Positions 22,601-31,068 of a DNA stretch of 64,000 bases are shown piece by piece. A model generated the notes under the pieces. The model saw only the letters and a list, made by a program, of their open reading frames with translations, was not told where the DNA came from and searched no databases. Source of the DNA: Haematobia irritans (taxonomy: Eukaryota; Arthropoda; Insecta; Diptera; Muscidae); contig NC_134398.1 of NCBI RefSeq assembly GCF_050003625.1, positions 79,950,003-80,014,002 on the forward strand, written 5' to 3'. Positions within the stretch are counted from its first letter, which is position 1. Each line of letters begins with the position of its first letter. Made by a program: the position numbers and the translations under genes.

Positions 22601-25432
22601 AGATTTAGATATAGCTCCTATATATATGTATCGCCCGATTTTCCCAAATGTGGCCATAAAAACCTTATTTATTAAGCGATCTTACTCAAACTTGGCTTAC
22701 TCTAATCTTTTATGGTACTGACAATATGTGCCAAAAATAATCGAAATCGGTTCAGATTTAGATATAGCCCCCATATATATGTATCGCCCGATTTTGCCAA
22801 ATTTGGCCATAAAGCCCTTATTTATCAACCGATAGTGCTCAAAGTTGGCTAAATATAATCTTCTATACCTCTAACTGTATGTGCGCAATTTCATCGAAAT
22901 CGGTTCAAATTTAGATATAGCTCCCATATATATGTATCGCCCGATTATGTCAAATTTGGCCGTAAAACCCTTATTTATTAACCGATCGTAACCAAGGTTG
23001 GCTAACTGTAATCTTCTATAGCACCAACTGTATGTGCAAAATTTCATCGAAATCGGTTCAAATTTAGATATAGCTCCCATATATATGTATCGCCCGATTT
23101 TTAAAAATTTGCCCCTAATAACCTTATTTTTGACCATAGGGGCCTCATTTATTAACTGATCGTACTCAAATTTTACACAAAGTGACCCTCTGTGGTATCA
23201 ATCATACCTGCAAAATATTATACAAATTGGTTCAGATTTAGATATAGGTCCCATAATATGCATCGCTCGATTTTGTCATATTTTTCCATAATACTCTTAT
23301 TTCTTAACCTATGTTATTCAAATTTCAAATTTTGATGTACTAGCTGATCGTATTTAGAGTTACATGTAGCTCTTACATAAATCTATTGCCCTATTTGCAG
23401 AAATTTGGATTTATTACCCACAACTAATTGACCGATTTTCTCTTTTTATACCCTAAACCACATAGTGGTCAGGGTATAATAAGTTTGATCGGCCAAAAAA
23501 TGTGCCTACCAGAAATATTGATTTTAGACCCCATAAAATATATACCGATTGACTCAGAATCACCTCCTGAGTCGATCTAGCGCTTGGTGTCCGTCCGTCC
23601 GTCCGTCTGTCCATGTATTTGTTGTTCACAGGATTCCGGTCGCAATTATTAACCGATTTCGATGAAATTTGGTACAGGGAGTTTTTTGAGCACAAGGACG
23701 AACGCTATTGAATTTGGAAGAAATCGGATCAAATTTAGATATAGCTCCCATATATATGTATCGCCCGATTTCGACAAATGGTGTCACGTTGCGCTTTTTT
23801 TCCAACGGATCGTCAAATTTGGCAAAAGGTAATCTTTTCCATCGCCATTCAAGTCTGCAAAATTTCATCCAAATCGGTTTAGATTTAGATATAGCTCCCA
23901 TATATATGTATCGCCCGATTTTTCTAAATTTGGCCATAAAACCCTTATTTATCCGGTCTTACTCAAATTTGGCTAAATGTAGTATTCTATAGCACTATCT
24001 ATATGTGCAAAAAATCATCGAAATCGGTTCAGATTTAGCTATAGCTCCCATATATATGTATCGCCCGATTTTTCTAAATTTGGCCATAAAACCCTTATTT
24101 ATCAACCGATCTTACACAAATTTGGCTAAATGCAGTCTTCTATAGCACTAACTATATGTGCAAAAATCATCGAAATCGGTTCAGATTTAGCTATAGCTCC
24201 CATATATATGTATAGCCCAATTTTCCCAAATTTGGCCATAGAACCCTTATTTATTAACCGATCTTACTCAAATTTGGCTAGATCCAGTCCTCTATAGTAC
24301 TAACTATATGTGCAAAATTTCATCGAAATCGGTTCAGATGTAGATATAGTTTCCATATATGTATCGCCCGATTTTGAAAAATTCGCCCCTAATAACCTTA
24401 TGTTTGACCATACAGGCCTCATTTCTTAACTGATCTTACTCAAATTTTGAACAAGGTAACCTTTTGTGGTATTAATCCAACCCGCAAAATATTATGGAAA
24501 AAAATACTATTTTGGGTAGAATTCTACCAACTGTGGCAACCGTGGTAATACAAATTTATATTCTAAGTTATATACGTTGCATCTTCATGTTTTCAGATAA
24601 TAAAGTACTTAGAAACATTTTTGTTTTGTAAAATTTGATTAAATTTTACGAAAAATATTGTAGGGAAAACTATTTGGGAATGTATGGGAAAGTAGAAAAG
24701 TTTTTTTGCCCTGGTAGGGTAAACCGAACATTTTCCCTGGCAACATTGACTATGAGCTATAGTCAGATTGATACAAAGCATCCATAAACATGTATCCCTT
24801 AATTTTCTTAAATATGCAACTGCGGTTTATCTCCCATACCTATATCAATGTTACTCCACAAATACTTATGTTTACTAATTCAGTAAGGGTGGTTTAGGGT
24901 ATGATATAGTCGGCCCCGCCCGACTTTCTACTTTACTTACTTGTTTAATAATGGACTCAATATTAGTAGCATACTAACTCTTTTGGTGCAAAATAAACTA
25001 TAGCTCCTAATATTAGACATTTTTGCTCAGATTGTGACAAGACACCCATAAACATGTACCCCCCTTTATGTTCTCCAAAACCTATACCAATGATACCCCA
25101 CAAATGCTTATATTTACTAATTCAGTAGGGGTGGTTTAGGGTATGATATAGTTGGCCCCGCCCGACTTTCTACTTTACTCACTTGTTTTACTAACATTGT
25201 GTTCCACCCTAGTGCATTCGCCGACTTAAATTTTGAGTCTATAGATTTTGTAGAAGTCTATCAAATGCTGTCCAGATCGAGTGATATTTAAATGTATGTA
25301 TTTGGGACAAACCTTTATATATAGTCCCGAACACATTTGACGGATGTGCTATGGTATCGAACATTTAGATCTACAAAGTGGTGCAGGGTATAATATAGTC
25401 GGCCCCGCCCGACTTTAGACCTTCCTTACTTG
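19620..25432 (+). mobile_element. DINE-1-like repeat, family A (copy 2), interrupted
   Basis: The parts are 19620-20571 and 25186-25432. The left part has the ATACCCTGCGCCACACTGTG hairpin, GTCCGTCTGTCCG and tandem units; the right part matches the 3' end of copy 1 (ACTAACATTGTGTTCCACCC through GTCGGCCCCGCCCGAC to CTTACTTG). The gap is filled by a family B cluster inserted in a T tract (CCCATATTTTT / TTTTACTAAC). The related family C at 49165-49190 shows the uninterrupted sequence. Confidence 0.78.
20572..25185 (+). mobile_element. DINE-1-like repeat cluster, family B (three heads, two tails)
   Basis: Heads with the hairpin ATACCCTAAACCAC...GTGGTCAGGGTAT and GTCCGTCCGTCCGTC start at 20572, 22165 and 23448. 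Tails with GTCGGCCCCGCCCGAC then ACTTG end at 24943 and 25185. Between are many tandem units of about 160 bases carrying GCTCCCATATATATGTATCG. Heads 2 and 3 both follow the sequence CCGATTTTCTCTTTTT or a close variant, implying a tandem repeat of head plus body, as expected from rolling-circle type copying. All ORFs here (for example 20819-21085, 22343-22552, 23626-23937) are translations of the tandem units. Confidence 0.78.
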
Positions 25433-25770
25433 TTTCTTTCTATTTTACTATAAACTACACGCAAAAAAATAATTCTTTCCTCCCAAACGAAATTTTAGAC
25501 AAACAAAGATCGTTTCTCATTTGCTTTTCGTTGAAAGTAAGTGTATTTGGAAGAAAAGTATATGCTTTTTGTGATAAACGTTTATTCTTTTCCAGGATGT
25601 AACAACAATTTCATAAAGACTAACTCAAAAAAAAAAATTTTCTGGCTAATTGCATTTTCCTTCCCATCTTTCTCACTTTTTTTTTAGTTCTTAGCACCTT
25701 TTTCTGTAATACAAACAATGTAGAAGAAATTATACAATTTTATAAATTTTTAAAATTTTTTTACCTTTCG

Positions 25771-25842
25771 CCTGGACGGAGAATCGAACCGCGGACCATG
25801 CAATTTGTAAGCAAGCACACTATCCACTGAGCTATGTAGCCG
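25771..25842 (-). other. tRNA-like pol III module 1
   Basis: On the minus strand it reads GGCTACATAGCTCAGTGGAT (A-box type) and, 35 bases on, GCGGTTCGATTCTCCGTCC (B-box type). The ends do not pair into an acceptor stem and no convincing anticodon arm forms, so it is a tRNA-derived module rather than a tRNA. A related copy lies at 61370-61435. Confidence 0.6.
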
Positions 25843-25952
25843 TTATTGTCATCAATAGATAATTACCCATATAAGTTATATTTATATAGCATAGCTTGCG
25901 GCGCCCACGAGCCGATTAAACAAAGTTTATTTCACAGAAAAATACATTTAGT

Positions 25953-26027
25953 TGGGCACCATGGAGCAGTGGTTGCTACGTCTGACTTGCATGCCAAGGG
26001 TCGTGGGTTCGATCCCTGCTTCGACCA
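25953..26027 (+). other. tRNA-like pol III module 2
   Basis: It contains ATGGAGCAGTGGTTG (A-box type) and GTGGGTTCGATCCCTGC (B box). It diverges from module 1 about 110 bases away and is followed by T-rich DNA (TTTTTTTTTG), a possible pol III stop. A copy in the same relative arrangement lies at 61211-61284. It is not a tRNA gene; the ends do not pair. Confidence 0.6.
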
Positions 26028-26536
26028 AAGTTTTTTTTTGTTTTTTTTTTTACATATATTCCAGATATGTTAGGAAGATTCCAACATTACATTGTAGTAT
26101 ATTAAATTTTGAACTGTAAAATGTGTCTTATTAAAGACCTAAAGTCAGAAAAGAACAGTGTTTGATATAAACGAAATGGACTGTGTTGTTGATTCAAAAA
26201 TAACTTTTTTTATTAAAAAAATTAAGATTTTGTAACGAACGAATTTTTTTTGTGATAAAAGTGTATTCTTTTCGAAGCAATTCAAAAAACTCTAACAAAA
26301 GAAAAACGTTTTCGGTACACGTTTTCCAAACGTTTTTTTTCTTTGCGAGTATTTGAAGTAATTTTCGTCAATTTTCCACATTTTTGTATCTTTCAATGTC
26401 ATGTCTGTCTTTAGTAGATGAAAGTGATGACAAATATAAAAGGCTGGAACAATGGAACGATTTGGAGCCACTAGTTCCTTTGTACAAAAGGAAAGTTGAG
26501 TCCGACTCATAACGGTGAACGATTTTCCCTAAGACC

Positions 26537-26731
26537 AGCATATACCATTACATTACTGCAGGACCTGGAAAACGTTTACTAAAGCAGTCTGCTAATGTTT
26601 TTGGAACAATCAGTTTGGTTCAACAAAAGAAACTAGACGGGTGGGTTCAACGGTTAAAAACTAGAAGTGTCTATATGTAATAGGCACTTTTATTTAATGT
26701 AAATCAAATCGGGCCACGTTAACCTAACCTA
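26537..26731 (+). pseudogene. LINE 3'-end fragment (same family as 40.7 kb)
   Basis: This aligns with 45440-45675: CCTGGAAAACGTTTACTAAA, CAGTCTGCTAATGTTTTTGG, then the 3' UTR GTTAAAAACTAGAAGTG and TATGTAATAGGCACTTTTA, ending AACCTAACCTA. It lacks the GTGGTATCACAATGGACTGA segment present in the 40.7-kb copy and the SINE. Confidence 0.75.
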
Positions 26732-26969
26732 TAGGATTCTGTATATAGTTTTTGTTACTATCTCATCTGTATCTATCTATATCTGTAAGGTCAGTGTGGA
26801 AGTTTAGTGGAGTAGAAGTTGCAGAAGCTTACAGATTATGCCAATACAGTTCTCTAAACATTCCAGCAAATGTGAATATTGTGCTAAGCCAAATACATTG
26901 AATTTATATTAAATTTTGAATGAGTTATATAAATAAAATTAAATACATTTAAATGATAGAGTACGCTAA

Positions 26970-27361
26970 TAATTTCATCACTTTGATTTAGTGAGGAAAA
27001 ATGTGCTTCGGGGGACACATGTTTTCCTTACCCATTTTCACTAGTTTCAATGCATTCTTCATTAAACTCGTGTAAACGCAAAATAGGATTCATAAAAGAA
27101 GATCATTTTAACGAGACATTCCTCGTTAATTTCAATAATGAATTCCCCACTAGTGCTTGAGGTCTAAGCCTCTTTACTAACCCGATGAAAATTCCTCAAG
27201 TTTTTGCTTGGGTAACAGGCCATACCGCCAGGCATCACCACCTTGACTTTAAAAGTGTCGTCAGAGCCTTATCCGACTATGCAGGGTTCACCGCGAGAGC
27301 AAAGAGGATGACAGTTGACCATTAGAGGCTATTTGAGACGCAACAAAGGCCCTTGGATCCC
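26970..27361 (-). mobile_element. candidate R2-type element, 5' fragment
   Basis: On the minus strand, 28S sequence stops at CTATGACTCTCTT, the R2 insertion site. It is followed at 27361 by GGGATCCAAGGGCCTTTGTT and about 390 bases not belonging to rRNA. R2 retrotransposons insert there and their 5' ends often begin G-rich and fold as an HDV-like ribozyme. Assignment rests on the junction; no ORF or protein motif supports it, and the inner limit is arbitrary. Confidence 0.5.
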
Positions 27362-27362
27362 A

Positions 27363-27890
27363 AAGAGAGTCATAGTTTCTTCCGCCGTTTACCCGCGCAT
27401 ACTTCAATTTCTTAACTTTGACATTCAGACCACTGGAAATCACATTATGTCAACACCCGCCAGGGCCATCACAACGGTTTTTTATTTAGACAGTCGGATT
27501 GATAGTCGTTATAATTTAAAGAGAACACACCTTGAGATTGATCCCCTAAAAATTTTAGCACGAAAGTTTCAGGCTTGTTTACGTAACTACTATCCGAGGA
27601 ACAATATCCGGAGACTTTTATTTATCCAGAACGAGTATCATGTTATTGCTTCCCAATCAAGTCCGACTATCTCAATTTTCAGAGCCAATCCTTATCCCGA
27701 AGTTACGGATTTAATTTACCGAATTCCTTCACCTACATTATGCTATTGTGTAGAGACTATTCACGGTAGAGGCCAGTTGCGGATATTGGTACGGCCTGTT
27801 GAGAAGTTTGCGTGATCCCACCATAAATTTTGAAGGTCCGAAGAGAAAATATGGACACAATAAGGCCACTAAATATGACGGTATGTGTTA
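27363..27890 (-). rRNA. 28S rRNA internal fragment ending at the R2 site
   Basis: The complement reads as 28S rRNA: CGCAAACTTCTCAACAGGCC, GGCCGTACCAATATCCGCAA, ATCCGTAACTTCGGGATAAG, GGCGGGTGTTGACATAATGT and ACTATGACTCTCTT at the end. It overlaps the part of 28S represented at 1-75 and is about 80-90 percent conserved by eye, with deletions. The 166-residue plus ORF at 27315-27815 is an antisense-rRNA artefact. It is a relic, not a working rDNA unit. Confidence 0.88.
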
Positions 27891-28612
27891 TCCCAGCAAA
27901 AACTCTCATTATCCGGTAATGTTGAAGGTAAGCCTTCTTAGAAAGAAATAAATACTTATTAATTGGCAATACATTTTTACATACACATGTCCTAGAAGTA
28001 ATGTACTTCATCCTCGGCATACCTTCGGCCATGAAATAAGTAGTATAAAAAGATCAGATGATCACCAAATATATAATCAGTAATTCGTACTTTGAAAAAT
28101 TACTACTATACGTTGCACAGGATAGTTTTTATAGAATAGTTTTTGAAAAGACGTAGTTTTCTACGCTGAAAAAATTTGTCGGCCTCCAAAGATTTTGTCT
28201 TTACACTAATGATTTTGGTATTGATTTCGAGCTAAAGAAACGGAGAATTGAAGTAGGTACACATTTAACTACTTTTTAAATTAGAGTTATGAGAACTTGA
28301 TACCAGCAAGTGACATTTCTTCTTATGTACTATCAGAGACCTTTAGAAACGTTTAACGATAACGTAAATTTCCAAATTCAGAAGTAGAAACTAAGCTTTG
28401 TTTCAAGTAAAAACGTCTTTTAAATAGGGTATTAAAAGGCATCCCAATTTTATGCTGTTTAGGTTTGCTAGATACAAAAAGTTAACAAATTTAAAGACAA
28501 TTGCATTAATTTTGAAGACTTTTATTTAGAATCATTAAAGCCAAGAAAATTGTCTTTTCTAACCATTTTAAAGTCAAATCACTTAATTATATGGACAAAA
28601 CATCATTAAAAA

Positions 28613-29508
28613 TGTTTGGGAATAAACTAATGAAAGCTGAAAAGGAAAATTTTGCCTTTCGAAATAATAACACTGGGAGAAATTAGGTTTTACATTCAAA
28701 TTCCAACAAATTTATTTACTTTAATTTTTAAATGTGTAATGAGTTAAATTTATTATTTATGATTAGTTTTAAGTTTTAAATAGCATTTAAGTTTTACAAT
28801 TAGATTTAACAATTATTTACAATTCAAAGTAGTTTGGAGTTAATTTTTAGGGAAATGGTGTAAATAAGGGTGGGTTTTGAGATTCAAATGTAATGTGCAA
28901 TATGATTGTAAGTATGAATTCAATTTACAATTTACGTTGAGGGATGCGTGCAATATAGTTTTAAGGCAAAATATTCAGTGCAATGAAATTAAACTTTGGT
29001 GCAATATAGAATTAAGTTCAAATAATTTACGATGGGTGTTTTGTGATTTTGTTCTTTATGTTGCTGACGTTTATTTATGTGGCCGGCACTTTTATGTTGT
29101 ATGTTTGGGTTTCGATGGGTTGAGGAGTCGATGGGTTTTTTTTTGTATGTGTCACTAATTGTTCACTGTGTTTACCTGTAAATAACTAAGCTTTTAATAT
29201 GTTCACTTGTGTTTTCAATAGTAATGTTCAAATAATGTTCAACAACGAATTATCACTACACTTTTACTTTCGCGGGGGCAGACGAGTTCGCACTTGTTAA
29301 TTTATTCACGGTCGGTTCAAGACTGGTTCGTTGCCCTTTTGAGTGATGCTTAGCAGCATAAACAAAGCTTAGCGACAAAGCTACAAGCATCGATCAAAGG
29401 TCAAACTTTCCAGGTAAACAAATAGAAAAGCAAAAGGACACAACGATTAAAAATTATTTGTGCCGCTACGCACAGTGTTTCAAAACGGGTTCAAAGAAAC
29501 TTTGAACA
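28613..29508 (-). repeat. BEL 3' LTR
   Basis: On the minus strand it starts TGTTCAAAGTTTCTTTGAAC (itself a foldback) and ends CCCAAACA. It is nearly identical to 38943-39837. The 93-residue ORF at 28877-29158 (and its twin in the other LTR) runs opposite to the element and has no known domain. Confidence 0.93.
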
Positions 29509-29522
29509 TTCTGCCCCCCGCG
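29509..29522 (-). other. BEL polypurine tract candidate
   Basis: The minus strand reads GCGGGGGGCAGAA directly before the 3' LTR, the place where the plus-strand primer of an LTR element lies. Confidence 0.6.
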
Positions 29523-29547
29523 AAATAGTGTAGTTTACCTTACCTCC

Positions 29548-30417
29548 TCATCTCGTTTCCTGCGACGAACTACTCACTGGTCCCACAAACACGTATCCCC
29601 AATCGGTCAGCTGGGCGAAGACACGTCCTAAGCCGGTTTCCACAACTCCGTCTCTCCTGAGGTAGGCATATGGACCAGCACCAATTTCCACGTCGATCGA
29701 TTCATTGCCCCTTGGATCGACATCAGCAAGAGGTCGGGCTTCCATAGCGACGGTGGGATCTTCTATTATTGGGTCAGAGTAGGGTCGTCTGGGCAGGTCA
29801 CGGGTCACTAAGGCCTTTAACCGGTAAACGAGTCGGCTACCATATGTCCGGCACCGCAATCGAATACTTGCAAACCTGTGGCCATGTCTTTCGGTGGTTG
29901 GAATGCCAAGTCTCGTGATTGTGGAGGCCGCAACTCTTGTTGACGTAGCTGCCTGACACAGCAACACCCTGACACTGGCCCAGTCCTCGGAGTTTTCACC
30001 TGCCATATAAACTTGCGCCGTTGGTATAAACACCGATGATCGGTGGTAAGGCAATTCCACTGGAGGGGGTGTGTAGCGCCCAAATGTTTCCCTCAGTTGA
30101 GGAGCCCCATGCAGCATTGTATGGTGACGCAAGTTACACTCCCTGCACGCCGTGAGGACTGGACAGTCTGGAGCTAGGTGGCTGCGTGCCAGGCAGTTGC
30201 GACAATAGCTACGTCGCTCTACGGTCTCGTATCGTTGGTATGGGGTCTGCTGGCGGAAACGATGACAATTTCTCAGTGGGTGGTCATCTTGACAAAGCCC
30301 ACAAGCAAATTGCCAATGTGAAGGGCGATAGCGTGGGTCGTTGTTACGGCGGTTGTGACGGGCAGGTCTGCTGGGTCCAGGTGGGGATGGGTCTCTGCTT
30401 GGAAGTACTCCTGACAT
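29548..30417 (-). CDS. BEL second ORF: zinc knuckles plus inactive protease-like domain
   Basis: A 289-residue protein is read from the ATG at 30417; the frame is open for 16 more codons upstream. A Pro/Arg-rich start (SRDPSPPGPSRPARHNRR) is followed by three knuckles: CGLCQDDHPLRNC, CRNCLARSHLAPDC and CRECNLRHHTMLH. Their order and spacing repeat those of gag-pol (CPICRTNHMLRNC, CYNCLFENHGVREC, CRECNQRHHNLLH). Next comes a region resembling the gag-pol retropepsin-like domain. The active-site D-x-G is absent: VRVLLCQAATSTRV stands where gag-pol has ARAIIDPGSQSTFI. Near the end GYVFVGPVS parallels FGWIVGGPI. The ATG follows a splice-acceptor-like TTTCGTTGCAG. It occupies the env position but has no signal peptide or membrane segment. 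RNA binding is a plausible role; function is unknown. Confidence 0.7.
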   Translation of the reverse strand: MSGVLPSRDPSPPGPSRPARHNRRNNDPRYRPSHWQFACGLCQDDHPLRNCHRFRQQTPYQRYETVERRSYCRNCLARSHLAPDCPVLTACRECNLRHHTMLHGAPQLRETFGRYTPPPVELPYHRSSVFIPTAQVYMAGENSEDWASVRVLLCQAATSTRVAASTITRLGIPTTERHGHRFASIRLRCRTYGSRLVYRLKALVTRDLPRRPYSDPIIEDPTVAMEARPLADVDPRGNESIDVEIGAGPYAYLRRDGVVETGLGRVFAQLTDWGYVFVGPVSSSSQETR

Positions 30418-30419
30418 AT

Positions 30420-30435
30420 CTGCAACGAAAGTTAT
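30420..30435 (-). promoter_or_regulatory. candidate splice acceptor for the second BEL ORF
   Basis: The minus strand reads CATAACTTTCGTTGCAG then ATATGTC, placing an AG two bases before the likely start codon. A subgenomic spliced mRNA would explain expression of an ORF lying more than 600 bases after pol. The donor site was not located. Confidence 0.45.
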
Positions 30436-30443
30436 GTGAGTAC

Positions 30444-31033
30444 CCAGCAAAAACTGGGTAAGCACTAGTGTTTCTTTCAGTAATACCGGTAATCAAAAAG
30501 TTACTACTTGCAGTATTACCTGGGATTTAAAAATAATAACTTACATGTGTAGGCAAAAAGTGTTTCTTTCTATTAATACCGGTAATCAAAATCATATCTT
30601 GAGGTCCGGGTTCGGCTCTACAGTGAGCACATTTAATAGTAGCGATAAGTAATGTCAAATTACATTTCAGGAAAAAATTGCCAATAAAATATACCGTTGT
30701 TTCCTAAAGTTGTATAGTACATAATTTATTACAAAATAACATCATTGAATAGATCCATGTCGTGGAGCGTGGAATAGTGTGTTGGATTACAAAACAACAA
30801 GGGTGAGTTCGCACTTTTTGGGTATTTTTATGGTAAAGATATTATTTTTGGAGAGCTGGTATGCTTGCGAAGAAGTACTTATTTTTCGACTGCTGGTATG
30901 CTTGCACGGAAGTACTTTCCTCCAATGTCATGCCCATGTAAAAGTATTACTACTGATATATGTACGAGGAAGTTGTTACCAATTTGGCGCAGGCATACTT
31001 GTACTCATACCTGGTAATAGGAGTTTTTGCTGG
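30444..31033. mobile_element. 590-bp MITE inserted between the two BEL ORFs
   Basis: Inverted ends CCAGCAAAAACT and AGTTTTTGCTGG, with GTAC on both sides (30440-30443 and 31034-31037). Internal motifs TAATACCGGTAATC recur near both ends. A related end (CCCAGCAAAAACTCTCATTA) occurs at about 27892. It is non-coding. It separates the putative splice acceptor from pol and is the only visible interruption in the element. Confidence 0.7.
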
Positions 31034-31068
31034 GTACCGTGTTTTTTCATGAATTTACGATATGCTAG

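Larger units (their letters stand above)
25458..26349. mobile_element. TA-flanked MITE carrying two divergent tRNA-like modules
   Basis: It begins CACGCAAAAAAATAATTC after TA (25456-25457) and ends TTTTTCTTTGCGAG before TA (26350-26351), giving short inverted ends CACGCAAA / CTCGCAAA. It holds a minus-strand tRNA-like module at 25771-25842 and a plus-strand one at 25953-26027. Sequence beyond the minus module (GAAAAAGGTGCTAAGAACTA on the minus strand) is shared with the MITEs at 46904-47870 and 49622-50596. No transposase is encoded; the 75-residue ORF at 25846-26073 is chance. Confidence 0.65.

Noticed and set aside
20819..24000. Series of 80-100 residue ORFs with repeated YIYMGAIS-type motifs
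   Set aside because: They are translations of DINE tandem units in both strands, broken irregularly, with no start context.
20835..24500. CRISPR-like array
   Set aside because: Regular repetition is due to 160-bp tandem units with no unique spacers, in a eukaryotic sequence.
25771..26027. tRNA genes
   Set aside because: A and B box-like motifs are present, but acceptor stems do not pair and copies sit in repeats; they are tRNA-derived modules.
27315..27815. 166-residue plus-strand ORF, longest non-element ORF
   Set aside because: Its complement is 28S rRNA; related peptide fragments are known artefacts of antisense rRNA. The same frame recurs in the 28S relic at 1-83.
28877..29158. 93-residue ORF repeated at 39207-39518
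   Set aside because: It lies in both LTRs and runs antisense to the BEL element; repetition reflects LTR identity, not a gene family.
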